Positions 35,285 through 48,185 of a stretch of 64,000 nt of DNA are shown here, one piece after another. The stretch is from contig VZSF01001275.1 in NCBI GenBank assembly GCA_013398295.1, forward strand, positions 1 to 64,000. The letters are read 5' to 3'. Position 1 is the first letter of the stretch. Each line of letters opens with the position of its first letter. Both the position numbers and the translations under genes were made by a program. Under the pieces are notes generated by a model that saw only the letters and a program-made list of their open reading frames with translations, had not been told where the DNA came from and did no database searches. Origin of the DNA: Chionis minor (Eukaryota > Chordata > Aves > Charadriiformes > Chionididae).

Positions 35285-35885
35285 AGATCTCAGTAGGCTG
35301 GAGAAGTGGGCTTACAGAAAGCTCATGAAGTTCAACAAAGGCAGATGTAAATTCCTCCAATGTGGTATAGAACAGCCCCATGCAAAAGGACAGGCTGGAG
35401 AGAAGGCAGTTCTGCAGAGAAAACATGGGAGTCCTGGTCGATGATTTGAATTAGTGAAAGCAGACTCTCCAAACTGAGGAAATAGACTGTTCTTTGTTCT
35501 GCACTTCTGAGACTACATCTGAAGCCCTATGTCCAATTTTGGGCTCCCCAAGACAAGACTAACTCCAACATATTGGAACGAGGAACCAAGGGTTACTGAG
35601 ATGATTAGCTGCTAAATACTTGGTATGCAAGGAGCACCTGAGAAAGCTTGATTTGCCTTCGCCCCTTCACTGAGCAGATCTTATTTGTGTCTTCTCTTGA
35701 GGGTACACTGCAAAAACATGAGAAGGAATGACGCAAACTGAAACACAAGAAAATTTCTAGTGGATATCAGGAAAAAAATTCCATCATGAGGGTTGTCTAA
35801 CACTCTTGTAAGTTGCTTAGAGAGGTTGGGAAACTTTATCCCTGGAGATAATAAAGATTGGACATCAAAAAGCCATGAGCAAGAT
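35285..35885 (+). repeat. Degraded CR1 LINE copy, plus orientation
   Basis: The first part still translates as LEKWAYRKLMKFNKGRCKF, a recognisable stretch of the CR1 reverse transcriptase just after the catalytic region, before an in-frame stop near 35440. Further on, gaagccctatgtccaatttt matches the conserved segment read in CR1 as RPHLEYCVQF, and 35740-35870 keeps the order of the C-terminal coding region (aaactgaaacacaag, then agagaggttg, then cctggagat). Many indels and stops show that the copy is old and dead. The 5' part of the element and a clear 3' octamer tail are missing, so the right boundary is approximate. Confidence 0.8.
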
Positions 35886-38800
35886 TATGTTACAACAAAT
35901 ACCACCAAATGACACTCTAAGGTGGCTTCAAACCCATTTTATGATGAAGGTCTCAAATGGAGATCTTAGAAATTTAATTTTTGGTATCAGGTGTTACCAT
36001 TCTGATGAGAACGTGGATGGTGAATACAATTGTGATAGGCATGAATCTACTCATTAAAATGATGTTTATATCATAATTGGATGTGCTAGGGGAAAGTCAG
36101 TCAAGTATTGAATGTAAGTTTCTTAAAAGGACCTAGTTGTCATATCCATATTCAGAGATAATTTTTTACAGAAAATAACTTGCTTTTTGGGATCCTGCAG
36201 TGTTATAATCAAAGACTTTTTCAGTATTTGCTATTTACAGTTATTTCCTAACCATTACAATTTCTGAGGAGCTGAAAGAGCTGTATGATATAAACTCATG
36301 TTTTATAGATAAAAGAGAAGTAAAAGGTCTCTTATTTTGAAAACAAAATGAATAGATGCTTTTGTTTGCTCTGAGTGTTTCTGGTGATACAGAGATGTGT
36401 GACCATGACATAAAAGAAAGAGACTGCACAAGGTGAAGTTCAACCTATTCCTTTCAGACTTCTAGTTCTGATGTGCTGCAGAGCAAGGTGCAACTCTGAG
36501 AGATAAGCAAGTGCCACTGTTCAGAACTCAAATTCGTTTTGACTCAGAAGGCTTAAGGCAGTAGAGAGCAATACATACTACTAGTTCAGTGCAGTGCACT
36601 TAGCTTTTGTTACTCATTTTCTTTTTCCTTTGAGACACCCACATGAAACTTGTACAGCTGGTTCCCATTGCTGTTATTTACTGCAGTTGCACATTGAATA
36701 GTTTGCTATTTCTTGTGACATTTTTCACATCAGTTTCTGTGCTATTCCAGAAAAATAACTTTATCATGTGTACTGAAGAATTTACCTTTTCAAACACAGC
36801 ATTTGAGGGGAAGTTCATCCCTGGTTATTCTATCAAACCATTCTCCTTTTCCCCATTTTCTAACTGGCGTATCAAAAAGGGTGTCTAACAGAGGAGTCAC
36901 TGAATGACTTGAAGACTGTGGTGAAATATGCTAACATTTCACTGACATGTTGTCAAGAGTGACTTAAACCTCAGAATGAGTATAAATTGCACAGTTGTTT
37001 GGTAATTGATTATTTCCCTACTGCTCCGTTTATCGTGAGGAGACTTAGCATGTCTTTGCACCAGGATAGACTCCTGAAAGGAAAAGAGAATATGATTGTT
37101 AGAAGTCAAAAACCTGCAACTGGATTAGAAGTCCTTCCAAGTATCCACATCATGTCTGTGAGGATATTTGTTGAATTACTCTGCAGAAAGCAAATGGAAA
37201 CGGAGGCCTCTCTGCGTCCTTCAGCATATGCTCAGCGTGCTGACAGAGGAGTCCTTATGTGAAAACCAGCAAGGACCTATAAAAGAAGACAGAACTTTGA
37301 ATCTGAGGCACCGAGAAGATAACTGGTTTCATGGAGCTTTCTTTTTCCTTCTGAATCAATTTAGAGCCTATGAAAGGTGCTGAACTGACAGACCAAATTC
37401 CTTTCTTAATACATAAAACAGGTGCAGCAAATGGTGATTTTTGAGTTTTCCCCACTGTACCAGTACTTTTCAGCCCTGGCTGAGGGGGACCACCTCCAGG
37501 CAGAGAGGGGAGTTCATCTTCCAAGCCTGTACATTTTTTTCCCTGTGTTTGCTGCCAACAAAGACACCAATTAGTGCATAGCCTCAGCGTTTGAGGCAAA
37601 TGAAAGCAGAGACAACAGAATAAAGGGAGAGATGTGTTTGCTCCTCGAATTCTGTTTTGACATTTATTTTGGATTTTTGCAAGGCCTACAATCGTTTGCA
37701 TTATTTTAAGGAAAAAAAAACCCCACACCAGTCTCGTTACCATTGGATATGATGATGGGGGAAATGGGCTGGAAAAATCCTGGATCTTTGCTATGCCTTA
37801 TTCTGGAATTACAAAGAGTGGGGCAAATTCTTTACTGCTGTGCCATTCAGCTATTATGTTTAACAATCTAATTAGAAAGGCTGTGTTGCTTTTCCCCATT
37901 ATAAAAGCAAAGACAGTGCACACAAGCAAAACCAATTAGACAGCCGTAGTTTACAGGGCTGGCTTGCCTCAAGGCTGGTTTCTAATGAACCCCCAGTAGA
38001 TGGTTCCTATCCAGAAAGAGGACAGAGGAAGCACAGCGGTAACACGTGCTGTCTTCCCTGAAATCAAGCGCTAATGCCTGCTCTAGTCCAGGGAGCTGCC
38101 ACTTGAGGTGGCTATTCCTTTCTGCAGCCATGGTTGCCACCAGCGCTGTGACACCAAGCGGGCTGTCCCCAACATGCATGCATGTCCTCAGCACAGCTCA
38201 AAATCACGCTAACAGGTGGTAATAAATCTAAAAGGTTCCTCTCAGTTTTATGATTGCTACTTTCTGCTCACCAGGGACTTGTTTTAACTTAAAGCAGACA
38301 CAAAACTATACAATAACCTGCATACTTGCCACACTTTTATTTTTCAGCATGTATGGCTCAAATTAAGGCAGGCTGTATTGAGTAGATTGCTCACTGCAAG
38401 TTAGTCATCTGTTTAGTGTTTCTGACGTCCCACAAGGCAGTTGTGGTTGTTCACAAGTCTATTAATTAAAAAGAAAATGACTAAGGAAACTACTCAGTGG
38501 GTTGATGAACCATTCAACCACTTCAAAACTGAGGAAAACATTAAAACAACTCCCCCCCTCCCACATTCCTTTTCTTGAATAGCCTGATAACAGGTATTTG
38601 TTTGAACTGAACTTTATAGGGCTTGTGGAAAAACAAGCTCTTGTCATCACTGCATTTAAATGAGTTTTATGTACAAGAAACTGAGTATCACTGTCTGAGC
38701 TAGAATAGATGAGATCGTGTCAGCATTCCCATTAAAAATACCCCTATATTCAGTGGGTTGTGAGTCACTTATAAAAATTCACTCCAGGCAAAAATTTTGC

Positions 38801-40759
38801 ATTATTTGACAGTAATACTTGGGTCAGAGGAGGCAGGCTGGGGGCTTGCAGAGAACTTTGTATAAATTCATTTATATTCATAAACTAAAAGTACTTGCAC
38901 AACGATATATTCATATATTTATTCAGCTGTAGAGTTGCATTGGTATTATTTATCACCCCAAACATCATTTTCTCACTCATATTATTTTGAACTTCTGCAC
39001 TTGGGAGACATAAATAGATGAAGAAGTTGTTCTTTTCCCCCATTTACACATGCCCTTTGCCTCCTCTCCCATTGTTTCAGTGGGATATATAGGGGTGGAG
39101 GGGGTTAAAACAAGATGAGAAAAAAGGGAAAAATCTGAAGATCCATGAGTAAAGAATTGAAATCTAAATTGTTGTGGTTTACATAAGCTTAAATGAGACA
39201 TTGAAAGTTGGGACAAAACAAATAAGAATTTGAAATGCATTTTGGTTACAACACTACTGTGGAAAACCTGACTTTTTTGATCCAAAGTTTTTTTAAAGGT
39301 GCATATTTTACAAGGAGGCAGAAGAAATTTTCTAACTACCTGCCATTGTTATAATGCTACTAAAATGAAATAAGGAAAAACTTTACACTTGAGGATAGAA
39401 GCCTGAGCTGGCAGAAGATTTATATCTTTAAATTCACCCAGACAAGGGCAAAAATAACAACTAAAAGGGTAAAAATCTATGTAGTGCTTTCAATTTACAT
39501 CTGCAGTTAGTGCTTTTTAAAGGAATTACATTCGAGGATGGTCAAATGGAGTAAAGATCTAGTTACGAACTTTGTTAAATTCCGCCCACACTGACAGAGG
39601 TAGCTTCAACTAACCCTGTGGGTGAAGGTAAACACAAAAGAAGGGGTTACCTAGGCTACTGTATATTTGCAAGTACTTGCCAATAATATCTCCAAATGTA
39701 GCTTAAAAACCAACCAAACAAAATAGATAATGAATGCTTGTAAGGATTAGGAAAAGTGCCAAAGATAACAGATCAAGGAATTATTCTTCATGGGAAAAAA
39801 ATGTAGGATCAGATTTCTAGAACTAAAGCTAGTGTGAATTCTTTATACTGAGGCAATTTAATTCTCCAAAGAAAGAAAGTGCTTTGGTGGGTGGGTGAGA
39901 TGAAAAGGCAGCTTTTAAAGACCTATTCTTATGTTTGTAATGGTCAGTTATTATTTGGAGTAAAACTAGGTCAATTATTGTTGGTTCAAAAAGAGGTAAA
40001 AATTATGTCTGGATTAATTCCAAAAGCTTTCCCCCACCCCCTCCACCCCCCATTTTGTACTATGCAAATAATACAAAAGATGTATTTTCCCATTGATTGA
40101 CAGTCCACTGTAGGCTGTCTTCTCAAACCTTGATTATGGCATCTCCTTGTTGCCAGCCCTAGGTTAGAGGAGTTCACTGCTGATGTTTTTTAAGTTTAAC
40201 CTGCACATAGTGGATAGGGTATCGGTCTCAGGAAGGAAGTCAATGAGTTGCTAGCTTCATGGTTGGTCTATATGAGTGCACAAGCTCCAAGACCTCTACG
40301 CCAGACTTTGTGTTGAGATTGAGCAAAAGTAAACCAAGGTGAAAAGGAATAGGGAAAAGAGGCATCTTTTTAATGACCTCCTTCAAAACATGGTTCTTAC
40401 AATGCCCTGTGTATTGATTTATTATTTTCACAGGTTTTGTTACTTTGGAGCCACAAACATGTTGGTATATTATCGTCTTGCTGTTTAAAACTCTACCTGT
40501 CTCTCAAGACTGTTCTGCATCTTTGTACAGAAGAACAAATCCCAGAGTGCTGGGCAAACCTCAGACTAAAATCTGGAAAGCAATCAATCCCTCCCTGCAA
40601 GCATGTAATCATGTGTTTATGTATCCTTCACATGTGACTGAGGACCAAATTTTGGTCCCATCCTGTTTGTTCATACAAGGGTTTAAGAGACATACGCACA
40701 CCCACTTCTGGGTAGAGCTTCCTTACAGAGGAGTGTAAGTATAGAGGAATCCTTGGCTT
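35886..40759. other. Long noncoding stretch, no gene recognised
   Basis: No gene is recognised. A minus frame at 37255-37743 is open for 162 codons without any family motif. At 37862-37939 a SOX-like aacaat and two homeodomain-like sites (ctaattag and caattag) cluster in a segment without repeat character. A C-rich tract lies at 40031-40051. A frame at 38977-39285 (102 codons) is unrecognised. Confidence 0.45.
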
Positions 40760-41690
40760 AGACAGACTGGAGAGCCATTTTGTCTGTTATTCTGTCTGAT
40801 ATAACCAGTACCAGATGCTACAGAGAACGACAGAAGAACCCTGCAGGAAGCAGAGGCAGAATAATCTGCCTCCACAAAGATCTCCTGATCCTACTCACTA
40901 ATTGTCAGAGATTAGCTTAAGCCCTGAAGCACTAGGTTTAATATAGTTTCCAAAAGTTTTATTTTCTTTAATTATGATAACTCTGGATATCCATGATATT
41001 GATATAATATCCAGCCTCTTGATGAATCTGGTTAAGTTTTTGGTCTCAACAACTTCCTTTGGCAATGAGTTCCACAATTTAATTACACGTAATATAAAAA
41101 GGTATTTCCTTTTATCAGTTTTGACTTGCCCACCTTTTAATTTCAGTAAATGCCTTGTTGTTCTTCCTTCCAGAGCCAGAGTGGAAGCCCCTGATCTGCT
41201 TTCCCTGTGCTGTTTTATACGATAACATTAATTTGTAAAATATTTTCATTTTGCCTCGCATTCATCCCTTTACAAGGGGAAAAACCTCTGTCTTTCCAAT
41301 TTCTCTTCATATGGCCACATTTCCATTTCTGTCATTTTTCTGTGAACTCTCACCAAGTCTGTCTTATTGTTTTATGGGACACAGTGTCTGGTGCTGCAAG
41401 AAGCATCTGAAATATGCTCTCTCATTTTTATATGTAAAGGCATTATGATGTTTTCCACGCTGTTTCCATCCTCTCCTCTATCGTTCTACAGCATCTGAAT
41501 GCTGTTAGATTTTTTTTTTTGGACTACGAGCATGCTGTTAGTGTGCCGTCTGCAGTGGTACCTACATTTTCCTGCTGAACTGAGCCATTATATAGACTCT
41601 AATGCCTTGTAAGAGTAATTTAACTTTTATCCTCTAATGTGCTTTACTTCACATTTATCAGTGATGCTTGCAGCTAATTTAGAGCTGTCT
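40760..41690 (-). repeat. Ancient CR1/L3-like LINE copy, reverse orientation
   Basis: From left to right the plus strand shows aaccagtaccagatgctaca, gaaccctgcaggaagc, ttaagccctgaagcactagg, ggcaatgagttccacaattt, aaaaggtatttccttttatc and ctaatgtgctttacttcaca. This is the order found in the reverse complement of the 3' portion of old amniote CR1/L3-type elements, as seen in turtle and crocodilian genomes. The part from about 41040 corresponds to the C-terminal reverse-transcriptase coding region and the left part to the 3' untranslated region. No frame is intact. The right end, around 41640-41690, is upstream coding sequence of the element and is uncertain. Confidence 0.7.
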
Positions 41691-44221
41691 GTTCCTGACT
41701 AACTGAAGTGATTTTGGATGGGGTCCAGTCTCCATAAGTAAGGTGCTTAACTTGAGTCTGAATTGTAGACCCTTAGTGAGACAGCTCTGCCCAGATAAGA
41801 GCTCAGTTTTCCTTCCTCAGCTGATGAAGAGAAGTAAATGACGTGAATGCCTCTGAGGCGAGACCCTGTCTGCCTAATCTAAGTGCTTAAATTTGGATGT
41901 GAATTAGGATTCTGCCTTTCCGTGTTTTGGTATGTTACTGTTCACTATCCTCCAAACATATTGAAAGCAAGCCTCAGAATGAGACTTGGCTTCACCTCAC
42001 CAGCAACCTTTGACTTTTAAAGAAAAAGCTAGAAACCTCTCAGTAGAAACCTTTGTATCGCAGAATAAAGCCATAGCTATTTAATCCACACACTTGCTAT
42101 AAAGGGAATTTAGAGAGAGAGCTTGGGTTGCATGCTAACCCAGAGGGCACTGGGTGGAAGAGTGGCTTTTCTACACCCTTTGAGCTTCCCACAGAACACC
42201 TCATCATCTGCTACTGGCCAGGACAGTTTTTGCTATGATAGCATCTGCCGTTGGAAGTCAAGATCACAACCCGATTTGTCTTATTTGTTCTACAACTCAA
42301 AGGAAGATTCCAGACACAAGGAACTCTGGCTAATCAAGCCAGGAAGAAAGAAGTGGGGCAAGAAAACAAGAATATTAAGGAAGATGGAACATAAGAATGG
42401 GTAAAAGGGGTATGTTTACATAGTCACAGAAAGTACACATTTTAGATTGGTTGTTCTTAAATTTTTTCAGACTTATTACATGCAAAGACAGAAGAACCAT
42501 CCTACTGAGCTGAACGCCAAACCATTATAAGTAGTTCTCTAACCATGTATCTTCCTACTGTACTTTCTGATATATTTTATGAGAACTTTTTATTGCATAT
42601 GCATTTCCTAAACAAAATGCTTCTTTAATATTACCATTGCCTTATATATACTTACTTATTTCATTTGTATTCTTTTATTTGATCATTAGGATTTACCCTC
42701 AACAAAGCTTTTTTTTCCTAAAACTTGACGTAGCTTAACAAAAATGTAAAGCCACAGTTAAAAATCAATGCCTTAGGACATACAAATTCCAGCTGGTGAT
42801 GTGGAAATGTCTTGCGTGGCCTAAGATCTGGCCAGCTGTGATTTTGGGGTTGTCTGCAAATATCTGGGAAGTTATGATGAACCTGTTTTTGACCAGATCT
42901 GGTGAGACTGACTTTTCATGCTCTTTATGCCACTGGCACATGAATGTCAGCATTTGTAACTGGAACCATTGCATAACATCATGAGTGAAATTCTGAACTG
43001 TAACCTTTGGAAGCAGATGGCTTTCATCATATGCACCATGTCATATTACAATAGTGGGTATGGCTTTCTATGCTGAATTCAATACTATACTGAATTAGAA
43101 AAAATTGTTTACTCAGTGGTTTAGCAATAATCAGGAAAATGAAGTAAGGAACTGTATCTCTGTTGTAAATATATTCCAATCTAGACACTAAAGAATACTT
43201 TTATAGTTGTTTGAGGGCACTGTCACCTCCAGTTTACTTCCAGTTTTGTCACTTTGCTTGGGTTTTGAACATGCAAGTGCTGTCTTCCATTTTCTACACG
43301 CAAATGCCAAGGCAGACAGGTTGTTACTTTAAAATGTCATTTCCATGAAGCATCACTTGAAAAATCCTCATGACTTTAACTAAGATAGAGAAATTCGTGC
43401 AAAAATATAGGGTCAAAAGAGCCATATATGGCAGATCGTTGTTTGCCTGCTTCAGAATGCTTCAAAGGACTTACTTATTTGCGTACCACCAAGGCTAAGA
43501 ATATGTGTCAAAACTGCTTAAGATAGGGATCAGTTTTAACAAATGTGACCTCAAACCTTCCAAGGTGTTTAGGTCTGGGAACACTTACAGTACATCTGTT
43601 ATTATTTTGGTTCAGCTGAGTTTATTGTTTTAATCAGCAACATTTCAAGAGAGCTGGTATAAGAGAATTAGAAATACTAACTTGTTTTCTGTGTTTACAT
43701 TTCTGCCGTTATGTAACTTTCTTTCTCCTGACTGAAGTTATGAGATGTCTTGAGTTGTGGCAAAGCACCATCAAAAGTCAGGACTGAGTATCCTTCCTAT
43801 AGATCTCTCTTTCCTAGCTAGAAATGGTGACGCTGCTGTAGGAGTTACTGTAGGAAATAGAAAGGACTATGCCTGCATAAATCTGTGGATGATTTAAAAG
43901 TTAACTTTCATGCCCTCTCCTAAATCTCCTAGTGTGCTCCTTCCTCTGGGAAAGCTACTTCCAGTGGAACTGTTTTGGATGAGTTGTAGGTAGGCTTTTC
44001 CTGCATAATATCCCAGTAACAATATAACCAAGATCCAATTTGTATGAGCGTTACAGACAAGGCAGGTCTGGAGCTTCTGTTTTCTCCAGTTTGCAGCAGC
44101 TGACCAAGGGAATGCACAGCGAAGGCAGAGAGGAGACTATGAGTTCTTGTCAATGAACTTGTGGAACTCCTAACATGGTTAACATGGTTAACAGGCATGA
44201 TTCACAACCATGTCATATATT
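41691..44221. other. Noncoding stretch, no gene recognised
   Basis: Only short frames occur. A T-run lies just left of this interval at about 41511-41520, inside the neighbouring LINE. The segment 41700-41910 has repeated cttaa-like phrases that could be part of an old repeat, but I cannot name it. A 9-bp tandem repeat at 44171-44192 is listed separately. Confidence 0.45.
44171..44192 (+). repeat. Short 9-bp tandem repeat
   Basis: The unit taacatggt occurs 2.4 times without a mismatch. The junctions create two gttaac palindromes. It is a minor local duplication. Confidence 0.8.
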
Positions 44222-44345
44222 CTCCTCATAAACTTATCAAGTGTTTTCTTAAAACTAGTTAGGAAGTTAAGTCTGCCACCCCTCGTGGATCTCTCTGTGA
44301 GTTGGTGGCTGCTGCTGATGAATTTTCCATGCCAGTAATTCATCA
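44222..44345 (-). repeat. Ancient CR1-like fragment, reverse orientation
   Basis: The phrase aacttatcaagtgttttctt followed by aaaactagttagg and gtctgccacccct matches the reverse complement of a CR1 subfamily, where the corresponding text is close to cttatcaagctctgtcttaa and aaactagttagg. It encoded part of the reverse-transcriptase C-terminus. Similarity fades after about 44345. The copy is short, old and noncoding. Confidence 0.5.
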
Positions 44346-44475
44346 GAAAATAACTAACCTCACAATAATTCACCAGAACCAATGTTGCTTTTCCCAGCTC
44401 GTTTCATGCAATGGATGTTTTGAGGTACTGTGTATCTTATGCCTGTTCTGGTGTGGGTTTTTTTGTTTTCATTTT

Positions 44476-44525
44476 GGTGGGGGGTTTTTTGGGTGGTTCC
44501 CTGCCCCCCCCCCACCCCCGGCCCC
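44476..44525. repeat. Adjacent G-run and C-run tract
   Basis: The plus strand carries ggtggggggttttttgggtg at about 44476-44495, followed within a few bases by runs of C (about 44504-44512 and 44515-44519) and ccccg. The two halves can pair partly into a GC hairpin, and the G-runs could contribute to a quadruplex. The adjoining frames with proline or glycine runs reflect this composition. Confidence 0.7.
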
Positions 44526-47034
44526 GTAGATTATGCTACTTTAAATTATCTCTTTTGCTCTTGGAGGTCATTCACTTCAAATATCCATAGATTTTGTTTC
44601 ACCTCCAATCCACCATTCAGCCAAATTCTCTACTTGTACTTCTTCCTCATACGTGAATTCCTCTGGCCCAGCTGTTCATTACTTTGCTTTCTGCCCAGCT
44701 GCTCCTTTGCTTGCTTTTCTGCTTCATCAAGAGGCAAAAACATGAAGGAGTGTGGAGAGAAGTGCTGGGGCAGGCTGGGGCTCTTCCTGTCTCTTCTTGA
44801 TCTCTCTCAGGCTCAGATGTTGAGCTAGGTCAATAGGTAATTTTTTTTATTTTCATTTTAGTGATCAAGCCATAATAAATAAATAAAAATTGGTCAGCTC
44901 AAACCAAGATTTTTGGAATTTTTCTGCTGCCAAAACCTTTCCTTTTCAGAACGGTTTCAGGTCAGAGCTTAGTGATTTCTGAATTTTTGGTACTTCTAAG
45001 TTTTCATAACTACAGATAAATTGAAGTATACTGACAGTAACATACCTGCTTCACAAAGATGTTTTGACTTGTTTTGCTGCTGTACAGAAAGTCTTTTGAG
45101 GCCCATAGCTTCTGCAGCTGGAGCAGTGGTGCTGTGCTCAGGTGGAAAGCGATAAGTGTCCTGGTGTAGGGTATTACAATGCTGATTTATGGACCATAGT
45201 TATACACAGATTGCATGTGATATTCAGAATATAGTGCAAGCTTTAACTTTACAGCCAAGCCTAGAGAAATGTTTGTGTTGTTGCACAGCAAATATATGTT
45301 TTACCTAACCTGTAATCCCATTTTGCTGGATATAATTTCAGATAACTGCAGAATAATGAATCTGGAAAACGTTCAGTGTAGAAACTACATTGAGAACAGT
45401 AAATCTTCCAACTCTGCTTCATTTCAGTGTTTTCTTCTGGGAAACCTGTCCACTTTGCTGCTTTCCTGGTGCTAGGTTCTGAGCTATGTGCAAGGGGATT
45501 TCATAGAAAATAAAAAAGCGATTTGTTTCTATTAAAAAAAGAGTCATGGCTTAAAATGTTTAAAAGGAACAATCTATTTCTCTGCCTTTTCTCATAATTT
45601 ACATTATACAACTCTGGATTCCCTAGACTTGAGCACCTAATTCTTCTAGGCAAATATTTTTCTTATTCTACTTCTGCTCTTAGCATCCAAGTTCCTCAAA
45701 TTTCCCAATTCATCCCATTCAAGCCTAGGATTTATGAACTTCGTGATACTTTCTTGTCTGGAACTGAAACTATTCAGGGTCTTATTTGAGTTCAAAAACC
45801 TGTACAGAGATCAAAATGGGAGTGTGGTTTTCTGAACCTCAAAAATTTAGCATGCAGTACTGTGAGATCATTGCCATCTTACTGTAACTAGGCAAGAAAG
45901 GTCTTAGGATGTCTGTATTCACTTCTGATATTTTTGGAATTAAAAACCAGTTAGATTGAGGACATGCTAAAACCACATCTTTTTCCAGGAAAGAAGGACC
46001 TGTGCACAGTTATGGATCTTAATAGCAAAGTATCCGGCACAGCAGCAAATACCACAAGCTGCAGAACTTTGCTATAGTATCTGGGAGCCAACGACTATGG
46101 ATGGCTGTAGGTAAGGAATAGGACAGTTGGAAAGGTCTTCTGCATTACACTGGGTTACTGAAGATAGGGTGGATTTTTGCATTTTTTAAGGTGCTTTTCT
46201 GAGGAAAGTTTCTGATTCATTATGATAGGAACATTAATGATGAAGAAGGGGGAAGGATATAACTAAGAATTATATGAAGGATATAAACTAAATCACAATG
46301 AGTTTATGGGTAACTGGTGGAACATCAGGGGTATTATAAGAGATTTTTATTCTAAGAGGAATTTCATTTAACATCACAAAGCATTTTGATGGAATAAACC
46401 CAAGGAAAAGACAAACCAGTTCATTAAGCTAACAGGTAGGTTTTAAAATGTAATTGGAAATAGGCAAATCATCATTAGTGTATGTGTTTATCTCTGCAGA
46501 GCCCTGTAGAGATAAGTCCTTGGCTTGCTTTCATTTCAAAACTCATACCTGTAGCTTGAATGAAGATCTAAAACCACTCAAAAAAACAGATGGAAAGTGC
46601 ATAAAGAGTGGGGTAGAGCTAAATAATGGTGCTGAGATATCCCTGGGGATGGGATTTCTCTTATGTCCCATCATTAACAGCCATAATGTCAGGTGTGTAG
46701 TCTATGCTGGTTGTATGATTCTGTAGAGTTATTGGCACCTCCAGGGGACAATCCATTCCATGTTATTATGTAGAACAGATGTGAGGAAGTGTCCTCTGGA
46801 AGTATCTATGACTTTCCAATGGCTCAAAAAGGAACCTACGTGGCTAGGATAAACAGAAGGCTAGACTTTGGGGTCGTTGAAGGTGGGTGGGATGGATCTT
46901 ACCCTGATACAGGCTTATCTGTATCACTTAGTAAATCAAGCACAAGCAAGTAATATGGCCTTTTACATGAGCAGCTGTAATGTTTCATGTCTAAAAACAT
47001 AGGATAACAGCCCTCATAGAAGAGAAGCAACTGC
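44526..47034. other. Noncoding stretch, no gene recognised
   Basis: No gene is recognised. A 132-codon plus frame at 44430-44828 begins in the G/C tract and has hydrophobic runs without a known family. The part 46720-46960 has a mixed, repeat-like look, but I could not assign it to a family. Confidence 0.45.
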
Positions 47035-47610
47035 ATTTTGTAAAGGGACTTTAAATGACTTGAGGGTCATGGTCATCTAAATAAATGAAAACACAGCCAA
47101 AAGAGCTGTGTGCTAACAAGTGTATAATCAGAAAAAGAGTCAGGAGGGGACAAGTTTTTTGCTTCTACAGCTGGCTCTGATGCAATTGATCTTGGCATGT
47201 AGAGCTCAGTTCTAGTGTCTAGTCTTCAAGAAGTATGTTGAAAAATTGGAGAGGGAAAAGCCACGAGAAAGATTAGAGGATTACAGAACAATTCAAGAAG
47301 TGCAACCTATTCAACTGGCTGGATATAGCCTATCATTATGGCTTGCTCATAGTCTTTTACATACCTAAATAGTGAAAAATAGATCTGATGATAACAATTC
47401 AGAGTAACATTCATACAGTATGAACAAGGTGGTAAAAAGTGAAGCAAAACAAATTCACTTTAGTTTTTAGGTTCATGCCATCAGCAGTGAGATGAATTCA
47501 CCTTTGGAGGAGTTTGCCAGGCACTGTGATGAATTCTCCAGTGCAGAAAATATTAAGTAAAAGCTGGAGTTATATATGCTTGATTTGATGTAGAAATGAT
47601 ATTTATGCAA
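47035..47610 (+). repeat. Ancient CR1/L3-like LINE copy, plus orientation
   Basis: The order cttgagggtcatggtcatct, ccaaaagagctgtgtgctaa, cttcaagaagtatgttgaaa, aattggagaggg, ccacgagaaagattagagga, caaattcactttag, agcagtgagatgaattcacc and gaattctccagtgcagaaaa follows the ORF2 C-terminal coding region of old amniote CR1 elements, read as ..[15 protein letters not shown].. in the family. Every segment is diverged and the frame is broken. The expected 3' tail is not found immediately after 47610 but about 0.5 kb further on. Confidence 0.7.
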
Positions 47611-48099
47611 TCATGCTAATTGTGTTTGTCTGTTTGCTGGGGTGTCCCCTGCCCAGTTTTGAATCTGTTGGCTAATTTCTTTACATTTGACAGGACAGTA
47701 ACATTCTCAGGGACAACAATGATTTCTATGAATGATATGAAGAGAAGACAACCTGAAAGAGATGTGCCATGACACGGCAGTGTGTGTCTATATATTTTAC
47801 CCCCAAAGTATCCACATTTTTGTTAATTTGTCTCACTGATAAAAATGTGAATGATAAGTCTGGAGTGAATGTCTTTAGTTTTGGTTTCTAACACCTGATT
47901 CCTACTGTGATTATCACTCTAAATAGAGTGCATTCTTAAGACAGAAACTCTCATCAGAGTTCAAATGTGTTAAAGACACCTAACTAATCAGTCAATAAGC
48001 CAGGAGTAACAGGAAACTTGTTTCACCCATTTTGGTACTCGTGGAATGACCCCTTTTAAGTAACAGAATCTAAACCCACTACAATTATTAGAAATGAAG
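47611..48099. other. Unassigned segment between two parts of an old CR1
   Basis: About 490 bases of AT-rich sequence separate the CR1 body at 47035-47610 from a CR1-like 3' tail at 48100-48180. In an intact element only about 100 bases would be expected here. The segment has no family signature that I can name, and I saw no clear target-site duplication or terminal inverted repeat. Confidence 0.35.
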
Positions 48100-48185
48100 T
48101 TAGTCACAGAAAGGGGAAGACAGATGGCATCTGTTAAGGAGAAAATGAGACTAGATGACCACAGAGGTATTTTGTGGTCATAATA
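48100..48185 (+). repeat. CR1-like 3' tail, plus orientation
   Basis: The phrase gagactagatgaccacagag followed by gtattttgtggtcat matches the 3' untranslated end of old CR1 elements, where gtcagactagatgaccacag precedes the terminal octamers. No octamer repeat survives. It may belong to the copy ending near 47610 or may be an independent fragment. Confidence 0.5.

Noticed and set aside
37255..37743. 162-codon minus-strand frame
   Set aside because: No recognised domain and no supporting context; within the expected tail of chance frames.
44430..44828. 132-codon frame with a hydrophobic start
   Set aside because: It begins in the G/C tract, and the proline and tryptophan runs come from that low-complexity sequence.
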